Notes: generated from the sequence alone by a model not told the origin. Positions 53,581 to 63,055 are shown, numbered from the stretch's first letter. The stretch: DNA of 64,000 nucleotides from Haloarchaeobius amylolyticus (GCF_026616195.1 NZ_JANHDH010000001.1:992001-1056000); one strand, 5' to 3'. Program-made: numbers and translations.

Positions 53581-53715
53581 GCGGATTGGAGAATATCACT
53601 AGTGACAGTTAGATGTATCGGGTGTGCAACGCGACCACTGCGACCCTCGCGCGCGGCCCCGTCAAGATGCCCCGAAGAAGGTACACTTATGGAACGACCG
53701 ACCGCCGATTCGTAC

Positions 53716-54963
53716 ATGGACTACGAGCACGTTCGCGAGGTCGACCCCGCTATCGCAGACGCCCTCGAGGGCGAGGAGGAGCGCCAGAACGACACACTGG
53801 CGATGATCGCCAGCGAGAACCACGTCTCGGAGGCGGTGCTGGAGGCACAGAGTTCCGTCCTGACGAACAAGTACGCCGAGGGCTACCCCGGCAAGCGCTA
53901 CTACGGTGGCTGTGAGTACGCCGACGTGGTCGAGGAGAAGGCCATCGAGTACGCGAAGGAGCTGTGGGGCGCAGAGCACGTCAACGTCCAGCCGCACTCC
54001 GGCTCGTCGGCCAACATGGGCGTCTATCTCGCCATGCTCTCGCCCGGCGACAAGATCCTCTCGCTGGACCTGACCCACGGCGGCCACCTGAGCCACGGCC
54101 ACCCGGCGAACTTCACGGGCCAGACCTACGAGGTCGAGCAGTACGAGGTCGACCCGGAGACGGGCTACATCGACTACGACGCGGTCCGCGAGCACGCCGA
54201 GGCGTTCGAGCCGGACATCATCGTCTCCGGTTACTCCGCGTACCCGCGCGAGGTCGAGTGGGAGCAGATCCAGGCGGCCGCCGACGCGGTCGACGCCTAC
54301 CACCTCGCCGACATCGCCCACATCACCGGCCTCGTCGCCGCCGGCGTCCACGAGTCCCCGGTCGGCGTCGCCGACTTCGTCACGGGCAGCACGCACAAGA
54401 CCATCCGCGCCGGCCGCGGTGGCATCATCATGTGCGACGAGGAGTACGCCGACGACATCGACAAGGCGGTCTTCCCGGGCGCACAGGGCGGCCCCCTCAT
54501 GCACAACATCGCCGGCAAGGCCGTCGGGTTCAGGGAGGCGCTCCAGCCCGCGTTCACCGAGTACTCCGAGCAGACCGTCGCGAACGCGAAGGTGCTCGCC
54601 GAGGAACTGCAGGACCACGGCTTCGAGCTCGTCTCCGGCGGCACGGACAACCACCTCGTCCTCGTCGACCTGCGCCCCTCGCACCCGGACACGACCGGTG
54701 GTGAGGCCGAGGAGGCCCTCGAGGAGACCGGTATCGTCCTGAACGCGAACACGGTCCCCGGCGAGACCCGCTCGGCGTTCAACCCATCGGGCATCCGCGC
54801 CGGCACCCCCGCGCTGACAACCCGCGGCTTCGACGAGGACGACATGCGCGTGGTCGCCGAGTGCATCGCGAAGGTCATCGACCACCCGGACGACGAGGAC
54901 GTCAAGGCCGACGTGGCCGAGACCGTCCAGGACCTCTGTGCGGCGAACCCGCTGTACGAGTAA
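53716..54963 (+). CDS. glyA: Serine hydroxymethyltransferase
   Basis: A 415-residue PLP enzyme that interconverts serine and glycine with one-carbon transfer to a pterin. Signatures: 'LAMIASENHVSEAVLEAQSSVLTNKYAEGYPGKRYYGGCE', 'NVQPHSGSSANMGVYLA' and the PLP Lys in 'VTGSTHKTIRAGRGG'. ATG 53716 ('MDYEHVREVDPAI') is preferred: 'GTACACTTATGG' at about 53681 is the TATA box and lies about 30 nt upstream, so the ATG at 53689 is inside the promoter. folD follows one gene later. Confidence 0.95.
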   Translation: MDYEHVREVDPAIADALEGEEERQNDTLAMIASENHVSEAVLEAQSSVLTNKYAEGYPGKRYYGGCEYADVVEEKAIEYAKELWGAEHVNVQPHSGSSANMGVYLAMLSPGDKILSLDLTHGGHLSHGHPANFTGQTYEVEQYEVDPETGYIDYDAVREHAEAFEPDIIVSGYSAYPREVEWEQIQAAADAVDAYHLADIAHITGLVAAGVHESPVGVADFVTGSTHKTIRAGRGGIIMCDEEYADDIDKAVFPGAQGGPLMHNIAGKAVGFREALQPAFTEYSEQTVANAKVLAEELQDHGFELVSGGTDNHLVLVDLRPSHPDTTGGEAEEALEETGIVLNANTVPGETRSAFNPSGIRAGTPALTTRGFDEDDMRVVAECIAKVIDHPDDEDVKADVAETVQDLCAANPLYE

Positions 54964-55149
54964 GCAGCAGTAATCACCACGCCGGGTCACCGGCTACCCC
55001 CGAACGAGCCGGTCGATATCTCCTTTTTACTAACACTCCCGTCATTTCCAGCCATCGGCTGAACGACCCTGTAGCAGACCCCTGACGGCCTGCAACCGGA
55101 AACAGTGGCCATTGCTGTTAATGCACATACACTTATGCACGTGGGGTTC

Positions 55150-56733
55150 ATGTATTCCGTCGGGGAGATGTTAGGGGGTCTGCAACAGCGGCTACCAGCG
55201 GTATCGCTCACCGACCATTTCAGGAACAGCCTCGAGCTACAGCTGACGGTCGGCGTCGGGCTCATCGGACTGATCGGGGGGTCGGTCTCGGTGTACCTGT
55301 TCTTCGAGACGGCGAACTACCCGCTGTTCGTGCTCGGGCTGGCGACGACCGTCGCCATCATGAGCGCGCTCGGGTTCGGGTCGCTCTCGCAGTTCGTGGA
55401 GGTCCGGGCGCTCACGGAGAAGGCGAAGGCCGTCGAGGACGGCGACTTCGACGTCGAACTCGCGACCGACCGGTCGGACGAGATCGGCGAACTCTCACAG
55501 GCCATCGCGGGCATGCGCGACCGGATGCAGCACTCGCTCCAGGAGGCCGAGCAGGCGCGCCAGGAGGCCGAGGCGGCCCAGCAGGACCTGCGGGTCATGA
55601 ACGACCACCTCGAGCGCACCGCCGAACGCTACGGGCGCGAGATGGCGGCTTGCGCCGACGGCGACCTCTCGCGGCGACTACCGACCGAGGAGACCGACAA
55701 CGAGGCGATGCGGTCGGTCGCCCGGTCGTTCAACGACATGCTCGACGAGCTCGAACCCGCCCACGCCGAGGCGCAGTCGTTCGCCCAGACGGTCGCGCAG
55801 GCGAGCGTGAACGCCTCCGAGCAGATGACCGAGGTCGGTGAGCGCAGCGAGGACGTCCACCAGACCATCGACCGCATCGAGCGCGGCGCACAGGCACAGA
55901 CCGAGAAGATAACCGCGGTGAGCGAGTCGATGGCCGAACTGGCGGACACCATCGACGAGATGTCGGCCACGGCGGAGACGGTCGCGAACCGGTCCGAACG
56001 GGCAGTCGCGGCGAACGCGGAGGGCCGCGAGGCCGTCGCCGACACGGCACGGGCCATGCGCGACATCAGAGAGAGCACCCAGCAGGTCGTCACGGACGTC
56101 AAGTCCCTGCACGACCGCATCGACCGCGTCGACGAGATGTCGAGCGCCATCACGGACATCGCCTCGGAGACGAACATGCTCGCGCTGAACGCCAACATCG
56201 AGGCGTCGAAGGCGACGAGCAACCCGGGCTCGAACGACGGCTTCGGCGTCATCGCCCAGCAGGTCAAGGAGCTCTCGGCCGACGCGAAGCAGCGCTCGAC
56301 CGAGATCAGCCAGCTCGTCGACGGCATCAAGTCGGACACGCAGGCCGTCGTGGCGGACATGCAACAGATGACCTCGGACGTGGGCGCGGGGCTCCAGGCG
56401 GTCGACGAGACGCTCGACGCGCTCGCGGCCGTCGACGACCACGTCGAGCGCGTCGACGAGGGCGTCCAGAACATCGCGGGCGCGATGACCCAGCAGGCCG
56501 CCCGGACCCAGTCGGTCAGGACGAAGACGACCGACGTGGCCGCCATCAGCCGCGGGACGACCCGGGCGACCGAGGACGTGGCCGACGCGGCCGACGCCCA
56601 GCTCGCCGCGGTCACCACGGTCCAGCGCACGAACGACCTGCTCGAACGGCGCTCGAAGGACCTCTGTGGCCTGCTCGAACAGTTCGACGCGTCCGGGTCC
56701 CCCGGCGGGACCGCTGTCCCGGGCGACGACTGA
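55150..56733 (+). CDS. Methyl-accepting chemotaxis-like transducer without sensor domain
   Basis: A 527-residue transducer. Two closely spaced helices (about residues 33-80) are followed by HAMP-like linkers (two, around 85-140 and 165-220) and the cytoplasmic signalling domain with the hairpin tip 'ASETNMLALNANIEASKATSNPGSNDGFGVIAQQVKELSADAK', which binds CheA/CheW. No extracellular or PAS sensor domain is seen, so it may act via a membrane partner or sense through the helices. ATG 55150 is preferred as 'ACACTTATGC' at about 55126 is a TATA box; ATG 55105 lies upstream of that. It separates glyA and folD. Confidence 0.88.
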   Translation: MYSVGEMLGGLQQRLPAVSLTDHFRNSLELQLTVGVGLIGLIGGSVSVYLFFETANYPLFVLGLATTVAIMSALGFGSLSQFVEVRALTEKAKAVEDGDFDVELATDRSDEIGELSQAIAGMRDRMQHSLQEAEQARQEAEAAQQDLRVMNDHLERTAERYGREMAACADGDLSRRLPTEETDNEAMRSVARSFNDMLDELEPAHAEAQSFAQTVAQASVNASEQMTEVGERSEDVHQTIDRIERGAQAQTEKITAVSESMAELADTIDEMSATAETVANRSERAVAANAEGREAVADTARAMRDIRESTQQVVTDVKSLHDRIDRVDEMSSAITDIASETNMLALNANIEASKATSNPGSNDGFGVIAQQVKELSADAKQRSTEISQLVDGIKSDTQAVVADMQQMTSDVGAGLQAVDETLDALAAVDDHVERVDEGVQNIAGAMTQQAARTQSVRTKTTDVAAISRGTTRATEDVADAADAQLAAVTTVQRTNDLLERRSKDLCGLLEQFDASGSPGGTAVPGDD

Positions 56734-56891
56734 GCAGGGCGGGCTCGATGGCGAGGACTGGTCGGAAGGTGGGCAGCCGATGCCCCCGACCCACCGAAAA
56801 TGTGCAAGAACGTGTATTTTCTCGGCGTCTTCGGCGGAGAGATGAGCACGAATCCGAGAGTTGAAGGGGCACGTCCGCCAAGCCGGACGTA

Positions 56892-57782
56892 ATGACACAC
56901 GTCATCGACGGCAACGCGGTCGCCGAGGATGTTCGCGCGGACGTCGCCGACGCCATCGACACGCTGGAGGCCGAGGGCGTGACGCCCGGCCTCGCCACGG
57001 TCCTGATGAGCGACGACGGCGGCTCCCAGACCTACGTCTCGATGAAACAGCGCGCCTGCGAGGAGGTCGGCATCGACGGCACGACCGTCGAGATCGACCC
57101 CGACGCGCCCGCACAGGAGCTGTACGACACCATCGACGAGCTGAACGAGGACCCCGCCATCCACGGCATCCTCGTCCAGATGCCGGTCCCGGACCACGTC
57201 GACAAGCGCGAGGTCCTCCGCCGCGTGGACCCGATGAAGGACGTCGACGGCTTCCACCCCGAGAACGTCGGTCGCCTGGTCGCGGGCAACCCGCGGTTCA
57301 AGCCCTGTACCCCCCACGGCATCCAGAAGTTGCTGGACTCGGCCGACGTCGAGATGGAGGGCAAGGACGTGGTCGTCATGGGTCGCTCGGACATCGTCGG
57401 CAAGCCGATGGCGAACCTGCTCCTGCAGAAGGCCGACGGCGGGAACGCGACCGTCACCGTCTGCCACTCGCGCACGAAGGACCTCGCGGAGAAGACCCGG
57501 AACGCCGACGTCGTCATCGCCGCGGTCGGCGTCCCCGAGATGCTCACCGGCGACATGCTCTCCGAGGGCGTCGTGGTCATCGACGTGGGCACGAACCGCG
57601 TCGACGCGGACAACGAGAAGGGCTACGAACTCACCGGCGACGTCGAGTTCGAGAGCGCGAAGGAGAAGGCGTCGGTCATCTCGCCCTCGCCCGGCGGCGT
57701 CGGCCCGATGACCATCGCGATGCTACTGTACAACACGGTCCGGGCCGCCAGTCTGGAGTCGGGCGTCGACGTGGACCTGTAA
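56892..57782 (+). CDS. folD: Methylenetetrahydrofolate dehydrogenase/cyclohydrolase
   Basis: A 296-residue bifunctional one-carbon enzyme. Catalytic Lys in 'YVSMKQRAC' (YxxxK), 'GILVQMPVPDHVDK', 'PCTPHGIQKLL', 'VVVMGRSDIVGKPMANLL' and 'VISPSPGGVGPMT' are all present. It works with glyA and ThyX in folate or pterin one-carbon metabolism. It is downstream of glyA and the transducer gene, on the same strand. Confidence 0.95.
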   Translation: MTHVIDGNAVAEDVRADVADAIDTLEAEGVTPGLATVLMSDDGGSQTYVSMKQRACEEVGIDGTTVEIDPDAPAQELYDTIDELNEDPAIHGILVQMPVPDHVDKREVLRRVDPMKDVDGFHPENVGRLVAGNPRFKPCTPHGIQKLLDSADVEMEGKDVVVMGRSDIVGKPMANLLLQKADGGNATVTVCHSRTKDLAEKTRNADVVIAAVGVPEMLTGDMLSEGVVVIDVGTNRVDADNEKGYELTGDVEFESAKEKASVISPSPGGVGPMTIAMLLYNTVRAASLESGVDVDL

Positions 57783-57861
57783 GGCACCGACACCGCTTTT
57801 CCTCCTGTCGTGGCGCTTCGTATCACGCAACGTTCATCTCCTCGGCGTGAGATGTAGTTGC

Positions 57862-58311
57862 ATGAACCCACTCGTCACGACAATCGACATCGACGCCCCG
57901 ACAGCGGCGGTCTGGGCCGTCCTCACCGACTTCGACAGCTACCCCGAGTGGAACCGTCACTCGCTCGTCGCTGGCACCCTCGCCGAGGGTGAGACGCTGC
58001 GCGTCGAACCGGGGCCGGACGCCGGGCGGATGCCGACGTTCACCCCGACGGTCGTGACCGTCGAGGAGGGCCGCGAGTTCGCGTGGCTCGGCCACCTGTT
58101 CGTCCGCGGCCTGTTCGACGGCGAACACCGCTTCCAGGTCGAGGACATCGGTGACGGGCGCACCAGACTCACCCAGTCGGAGTCGTTCTCCGGCGTCCTC
58201 GCGGGGCTTCTCCTGCGGTTCTTCGGCGAGCAGACCCGCGAGAACTTCGAGGGCGTCAACGCGGCCGTGAAGGCCCGGGCCGAGGCGAGCGCGTCGTCGC
58301 TGACGGCCTGA
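57862..58311 (+). CDS. SRPBCC family (START-like) protein
   Basis: A 149-residue helix-grip-fold protein ('MNPLVTTIDIDAPTAAVWAVLTDFDSYPEWNRHS ... HLFVRGLFDGEHRFQVEDIGDGRTRLTQSESFSGVLAGLLLRFF'). Such proteins bind a hydrophobic ligand. ATG 57862 precedes the first strand. The stop overlaps the next start by one base (TGATG), so the two genes are translationally coupled. Confidence 0.85.
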   Translation: MNPLVTTIDIDAPTAAVWAVLTDFDSYPEWNRHSLVAGTLAEGETLRVEPGPDAGRMPTFTPTVVTVEEGREFAWLGHLFVRGLFDGEHRFQVEDIGDGRTRLTQSESFSGVLAGLLLRFFGEQTRENFEGVNAAVKARAEASASSLTA

Positions 58312-58688
58312 TGACCGAACCCGCGACCCACGCCGACCGACTCGGTGGCCTCGGCCTCCTCGTCGTCGGGACGCGCTTCCTCCTCGAACTGGCCGCACTG
58401 GCCGCGCTCGGCTACTGGGGGTTCAGGACCGGAGACTCGACGCTCGCGAGCTACGGCCTCGGGCTCGGCGCCCCGGCAGTGGCCGCGCTCGTCTGGGGGA
58501 CGTTCGTCGCACCGAAGGCCCGGCTGCGGCTGCGCGGGACGGCGCGTCTCGCCGTCGAGGCCGCGGTGTTCGCCAGCGCCGCCGTCGCGCTGGTGCTCGC
58601 CGGCGAACCGACGCTCGCGGCCATCTTCGCGGTCGTCGCCACGGTCGACCGGGCGGCCGTCGCTGCCCTGGGACTGGAATCGTACTGA
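58311..58688 (+). CDS. YrdB-like membrane protein (DUF2568)
   Basis: A 125-residue protein with four hydrophobic helices. 'TRFLLELAALAALGYWGFRTGDS', 'ALVWGTFVAPKARLRL' and 'LAVEAAVFASAAVALVLAG' match the YrdB/DUF2568 pattern. Function unknown; coupled to the SRPBCC gene upstream. Confidence 0.75.
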   Translation: MTEPATHADRLGGLGLLVVGTRFLLELAALAALGYWGFRTGDSTLASYGLGLGAPAVAALVWGTFVAPKARLRLRGTARLAVEAAVFASAAVALVLAGEPTLAAIFAVVATVDRAAVAALGLESY

Positions 58689-58691
58689 GTC

Positions 58692-59417
58692 TCAGGACTC
58701 GTCCAGCGCCGCCACCCGGTTCTCCGCCTGTGCCAGCGCCGCCTCGTCGTCGTCCCTGACGTAGCGGACGACCTCGCGCATCGCGGTCACGAGTCGCTCG
58801 GCGTCGCGGGCCGGCACGTCGCCCTCCAGCGCCCGGACCCGCTTCGCGTGCTCCTCGATGGCCGCCAGGACCTCGGTCGCGGGGCGGTCGATGGTCACGT
58901 CGCTGGCGTCGGCCCACTCTCGGAACTCGCGGCGGTACTCGCGCACCGCCTCCGCGTAGGCGAGGCCGCGCCCCTCGCGGAGCGACCGGGGGACCTCGTC
59001 CGGCGCGGGCCTGTCCGCCTCGTCGCCCCGCAGGAGCGAGAGCAGGTAGTACTCCTCCTCGTCGTCCCGGCCGAGCGACCGCCCCACCACGTCCGCGACC
59101 TGCAGCAGTTCGCCGGCGACGAGGTAGGTGTCGTCGAGGTCCCGCAACTCCCCGCCGTGGACGAACCCGTACTTGCGCTGGAACTCCCGGCAGGCGGACT
59201 TGACGCTCTCCAGGGCCTCGTCCTCGGGCGCCTCGTCGAGCCGGGAGACGGCCTCGCTGAGGTCGAGCTCGACGGTGGTCGCCGTGTGGAGCTTCCGGTC
59301 CTCGTCGACGCCGACGCTGTGGAGGCTCTCGCACTCGGGACAGGCGACGCTGCCCGTGTCGTAGTACGACCACCGCGTCCCGCACTCCTTGCACTCGCGC
59401 TCGCCGCGTATCTCCAT
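58692..59417 (-). CDS. Zinc-ribbon protein, haloarchaeal, unknown role
   Basis: A 241-residue protein starting 'MEIRGERECKECGTRWSYYDTGSVACPECESLHSVG', a TFIIB-like zinc ribbon (CKEC...CPEC), then an acidic, helical region with long Glu/Arg-rich stretches (residues 60-241) that resemble coiled coils. It may be a DNA- or RNA-associated factor. ATG 59417 is used; 168 in-frame codons upstream look non-coding. Convergent with the YrdB-like gene. Confidence 0.7.
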   Translation of the reverse strand: MEIRGERECKECGTRWSYYDTGSVACPECESLHSVGVDEDRKLHTATTVELDLSEAVSRLDEAPEDEALESVKSACREFQRKYGFVHGGELRDLDDTYLVAGELLQVADVVGRSLGRDDEEEYYLLSLLRGDEADRPAPDEVPRSLREGRGLAYAEAVREYRREFREWADASDVTIDRPATEVLAAIEEHAKRVRALEGDVPARDAERLVTAMREVVRYVRDDDEAALAQAENRVAALDES

Positions 59418-59549
59418 ATCCCGGGGTACGGCGGGCGGCGTGAAAGGACCGACGGTCGCCGGTGAAGGATTCTTCGGTCGGCGGGCAGACAGAAGTATCA
59501 TTCTGCAATCATATATCGTCCACTGGCGCCTACAGAGGGGTGAGAACCG

Positions 59550-60314
59550 ATGACCGCGAAACACACCACCGAATCCGCTGCTCGCCCGTCCAGACGCCAC
59601 TTCCTCGCACTCGGCGCGACCGCAGTCGCCGCCGGCCTCGCCGGCTGTATCACCGGCAGGACGCCGTTCAGCATCAGGGCCGCCGACGAACACACCGTGA
59701 CCGTCACGGAGGACGTGCGCGTCCCCGCGGACACCCGCCTCGTCGTGACCAACGAACTCGGGTCGCTGGCCGGTCTCGGCCCGCGCGAACAGGCCGACGA
59801 CGACTCGTTCCGGGGCATCCGCATCACCGACAGCGAGGACGACGCGGTCCACGTCACCGCGACCGTCCGGACCCGGAAGGCCCGGCGCGAACTGGAGAAG
59901 ATCACCCTCCACGTCGACCACGCCGACGGGGTCCTGACGGTCGAACCCCGCGTCCGGACCGACGGGCTACTGACCACCGTGAAGGCCTAGTGCGACCTCG
60001 ACATCCGCATCCCCGAGGCCGTGACGGTCCAGCGCGTCGAGACCCTCTCCGGGTCCATCGACGTGGGACTGCGCCGCCTCGACGACCGGACCGTCATCGA
60101 GACGAAGACGGGCGACGTCACCGTCCGCGTCCCCGAGGACCTGCGCGGCCCCGCCTTCGTCGAGGCGACCGTCGGCCGGGTCCGGTTCCACGACGGCGTC
60201 CACGTCGAGGGTGCCGGCAGCCTCGACGACGTGCTCGGCTGGGGCGACGCCGGACCCCGGCTCCTCGTCTCGACCGCGGTCGGGAACGTGGACGTGGTCC
60301 CGCTCGCGGCGTGA
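59550..60314 (+). pseudogene. DUF4097-like Tat lipoprotein gene broken by an in-frame TAG
   Basis: The open frame 59550-59990 encodes a Tat lipoprotein start ('SRRHFLALGATAVAAGLAGC') and a first beta region, then stops at TAG 59988-90. The same frame continues for 107 more sense codons to a TGA at 60312, with coding-like sequence ('CDLDIRIPEAVTVQRVETLSGSIDVGL', 'TVIETKTGDVTVRVPEDLRGP'), which matches the C-terminal repeats of DUF4097-type adhesin-like proteins. The intact protein would have about 254 residues. One change (GAG to TAG) explains it. The TAG is part of a CTAG site. It could also be a sequencing error. Confidence 0.75.
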
Positions 60315-60394
60315 CCGGCGCCGTCGCCGGTCCGACACCCCGACCTGTACGACCACCACGCTTATGGATTGCTCTCGCATAGTGACCGACACCG

Positions 60395-60950
60395 ATGTCT
60401 ACACAGACGCCGGAGGATAGAGGAAGTCGCCTCGACGCGGCTGATCGAGAAATTCTCCGCAGACGAGCCTGAACTCACGGTTACAGCCGACAGCCACGGC
60501 CTGTTACTCGCTGTCGGCGACGAGACGTACGAGCTTTCCCGCGACGACGCCCTGGAGCTACGCGACCAGCTGGCCGACGCGGTGACACAGACACACGAGT
60601 TCGTCCACACCACCTGCACCCACCGCGAGGACGGCAGCTACGTGGTCGAGCGCCGCGGCGCGAACTCCGCCGGCCACCGGAAGGTGTTCGACTCCTTCGA
60701 GGCCTGCGTGCGCCTGTTCGGGCGCCTGCCCGACGAGTTCACCGCGGAGGACGTGGGCCGCACCGGGCTCACCGGCGGCCGCCGGCACATGCTGGTGTGG
60801 CACTACGCCGAGCATCCCGAGTTCGACTGCGAGCTCGTCTCGCGCCAGCCACTGACCGTGGCGAAGCGCGACGGCGAGACCGCGGACGCGGAACACGACT
60901 CGACCGGGCCACGGCCGGTCGGGCTGGTGGAGGTGTCGCCCGCGGACTGA
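60395..60950 (+). pseudogene. DUF7528-like small protein gene with a probable +1 frameshift
   Basis: 'ACGCTTATGG' at about 60359 is a TATA box and ATG 60395 is in leaderless position, giving 'MSTQTPED' before the frame fails. The next frame carries the believable protein: 'EEVASTRLIEKFSADEPELTVTADSHGLLLAVGDETYELSRDDALELRDQL' and onward for about 177 residues. An extra A at about 60419 would explain the break. No good start codon lies inside the second frame. It may be a sequencing error or a decayed gene; function unknown. Confidence 0.65.
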
Positions 60951-61079
60951 GCGAGTCCCGGATCGCCGACCGCGCTCGCCCGGGTAGCCTGCCGGGTGGC
61001 GTACCCTTTTGCCGACCCCTGCCGAGACGACACACATGCAGCAGTACCAGTCGCATGCGGCGGGGCAGGGTGGTCGGGC

Positions 61080-61991
61080 ATGACGTTCTCCATCGTCGCC
61101 CGCGACCCCGACTCCGACGCGGTCGGCATCGCGGTCCAGTCGAAGTTCATCAGCGTCGGCTCCGTGGTGCCCTTCGCCAGCGCCGACGCGGGCGCCATCG
61201 CCACGCAGAGCTTCGCGAACGTCGCCTACGGCCCCGACGGCCTCGACCTGCTCCGTGAGGGCAGGTCGGCCGAGGAAGTCATCGACGAACTCACCGCGGC
61301 CGACCCCGAGGCCCCGCGCCGCCAGATCGGCGTGGTCGGGCAGGACGGCTCCGTCGACGCCTTCACCGGCGAGGAGTGCTTCGACGTCTGCGGCGACGTC
61401 CAGGGCGAGCACTACACCGTCCAGGGGAACATCCTCGAGAACGAGGAGACGCTCACCGCGATGGCCGACACCTTCGAGTCGGCCGAGGGCGGCCTCCCCG
61501 AGAAGCTCATCGCGGCCCTGCACGCCGGGAACGACGCCGGCGGCGACTCCCGCGGCGAGCAGTCCGCCGCGCTCTACATCGCCAAGCCCGAGGGCGGCTA
61601 CGACGGCGGGAACGACCGCTGGGTCGACGTGCGCGTCGACGACCACGACCACCCCATCGACGAGCTGGAGCGCGTCTTCCGGCTCTACGACATCACCCTC
61701 CTCGCACGCGAGGAGCCCGAGGAGACGCGGGACCTGGACGGCGACGTGGCCCGCGAGGTCTGTGCGACCCTCTCGGAGATGGGGTTCTACGACGAGGACC
61801 CGGGCGAGGCGTTCGGCGAGGCCGAACGCGAGGCCCTGGAGGACTTCCGCGGCATGAACAACTTCGAGAACCACGACCTCGCGGTGCTCGAAGACGCCCT
61901 GGCGCGGGGCTGGGACGAGGCCGACGGCGAGGGCGAACAGAAGATGGTCGACGCCATCTGGCACGGCCTGCAGCGACTGGACCGGAAGTAG
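61080..61991 (+). CDS. DUF1028 family protein (Ntn-hydrolase-like)
   Basis: A 303-residue protein. The N-terminal 220 residues match DUF1028: 'MTFSIVARDPDSDAVGIAVQSKFISVGSVVPFASADAGAIATQSFANVAYGPDGLDLL' with later 'GEHYTVQGNILENEETLTAM' and 'GEQSAALYIAKPEGGYDGGNDRWVDVRVDDHDHPI'. The C-terminal part ('VAREVCATLSEMGFYDEDPGEAFGEAEREALEDFRG') resembles a small peptidoglycan-binding-like domain often fused to DUF1028. ATG 61080 is used. Biochemical role not established. Confidence 0.85.
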   Translation: MTFSIVARDPDSDAVGIAVQSKFISVGSVVPFASADAGAIATQSFANVAYGPDGLDLLREGRSAEEVIDELTAADPEAPRRQIGVVGQDGSVDAFTGEECFDVCGDVQGEHYTVQGNILENEETLTAMADTFESAEGGLPEKLIAALHAGNDAGGDSRGEQSAALYIAKPEGGYDGGNDRWVDVRVDDHDHPIDELERVFRLYDITLLAREEPEETRDLDGDVAREVCATLSEMGFYDEDPGEAFGEAEREALEDFRGMNNFENHDLAVLEDALARGWDEADGEGEQKMVDAIWHGLQRLDRK

Positions 61992-62087
61992 GCCCGCCCG
62001 GCTAGCCGTTCGCACCTTCTTCACTGGCCGACCCCGACCAGATAGATTATAGACCAGCAACGAGACGACGCATCCAACGAGGCACAC

Positions 62088-62831
62088 ATGAAGGTCGAAC
62101 TACTCGAGGCGACGGAGGACCCGGAGGAACTCATCTGCAAGGCCGCGCGCAACGACTACTACAGCGACTTCGTGGGCGAGGACGACTTCGAGACGGTGAT
62201 GGGGAGCATCGACGGCGACACCATCGAGGACAAGCAGGAGACCCTCATCGGCCACCTGCTCGCCCACGGCCACTACGGGCCGTTCGAGCACCCGCAGGCG
62301 ACGTTCGCCGTCAAGGGCATCAGCCGCTCCTGCATGGCCCAGATCACCCGCCACCGCCACGTGAGCTTCGACGTGCAGTCGATGCGCTACGTCTCCTTCG
62401 ACGACGTGGACCCCGACGACGTGCGCGAGGGCGAATTGGTCGTGACGCCGCCCTCGGCGTCGGACCCGGACTGGGTCGGGCGGAACCAGAAGACCGGTGC
62501 GGTCGACGAGGACGTCGTCGCGGAGCGCGAGGAGGTCTTCCGGGAGTCCGTCAGCCGGAGCGTCGAGGAGTACCAGCGCCTGCTCGACCTCGGCATGCCG
62601 CCGGAGGACGCCCGCTTCGTCCTGCCCATCGGGACGAAGGTGAACATGGTCATGTCGATGAACGCCCGGATGCTGATGCACGTCGCCGACATGCGCGCGG
62701 CGGCGGACGCCCAGTGGGAGATCCGCCAGCTCACCGAGGAGGTCCTCGACCTCGCGGCGGAGTGGTGTCCCATCACCTTCGAGTACTACGAGGAGAACAT
62801 GCGCAACCGGAAGAACCGGCTCGCCCCCTGA
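62088..62831 (+). CDS. thyX: Flavin-dependent thymidylate synthase
   Basis: A 247-residue enzyme that methylates dUMP using FAD, NADPH and methylenetetrahydrofolate. The ThyX signature RHRxxSxxxxSxRY is complete in 'TRHRHVSFDVQSMRYVS'. C-terminal 'WEIRQLTEEVLDLAAEWCPITFEYYEENM' is typical. It draws on one-carbon units from glyA and folD products encoded just upstream. Confidence 0.95.
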   Translation: MKVELLEATEDPEELICKAARNDYYSDFVGEDDFETVMGSIDGDTIEDKQETLIGHLLAHGHYGPFEHPQATFAVKGISRSCMAQITRHRHVSFDVQSMRYVSFDDVDPDDVREGELVVTPPSASDPDWVGRNQKTGAVDEDVVAEREEVFRESVSRSVEEYQRLLDLGMPPEDARFVLPIGTKVNMVMSMNARMLMHVADMRAAADAQWEIRQLTEEVLDLAAEWCPITFEYYEENMRNRKNRLAP

Positions 62832-63055
62832 GCCGCGACGCTTGCGTGTGCAAGGTCGGCTTGAAGGCTTCAGGCACGACCATCCGCGCGTACCACTGCC
62901 GATTCGAGAGACGTGACGGCCGTGAACAGTTCGGAACTGAGAGACATAACCGCGTGTTAGCGCGGTTCGAACCGCCGGTTCCGTGAACGTTCTGAACGGT
63001 ACCACGTGACAATGGGCACTTACTAATGAGTCAGTAGGGTGAATACTCTCTCGAG
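62832..63055. other. Intergenic region with two palindromes
   Basis: No gene is seen in these 224 nt. CAGTTC-G-GAACTG (62927-39) and GCGGTTCGAACCGC (62962-75) are perfect palindromes about 22 nt apart and could be operators for the zinc-finger gene at 63056. A tRNA was considered because of 'GGTTCGAACC' and rejected. Confidence 0.5.

Noticed and set aside
51301-53715. Long N-terminal extension of serine hydroxymethyltransferase
   Set aside because: It is antisense to the CHAT gene. The enzyme starts at 53716, set by the TATA box and family length.
59988-59990. Pyrrolysine or readthrough at the in-frame TAG
   Set aside because: TAG ends many normal genes in the window, and no pyl genes are visible. 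Nonsense mutation or sequencing error is simpler.
62955-62985. tRNA gene suggested by 'GGTTCGAACC'
   Set aside because: A 5-bp T-stem does not form around it and no acceptor or anticodon arm can be placed. It is a palindrome only.
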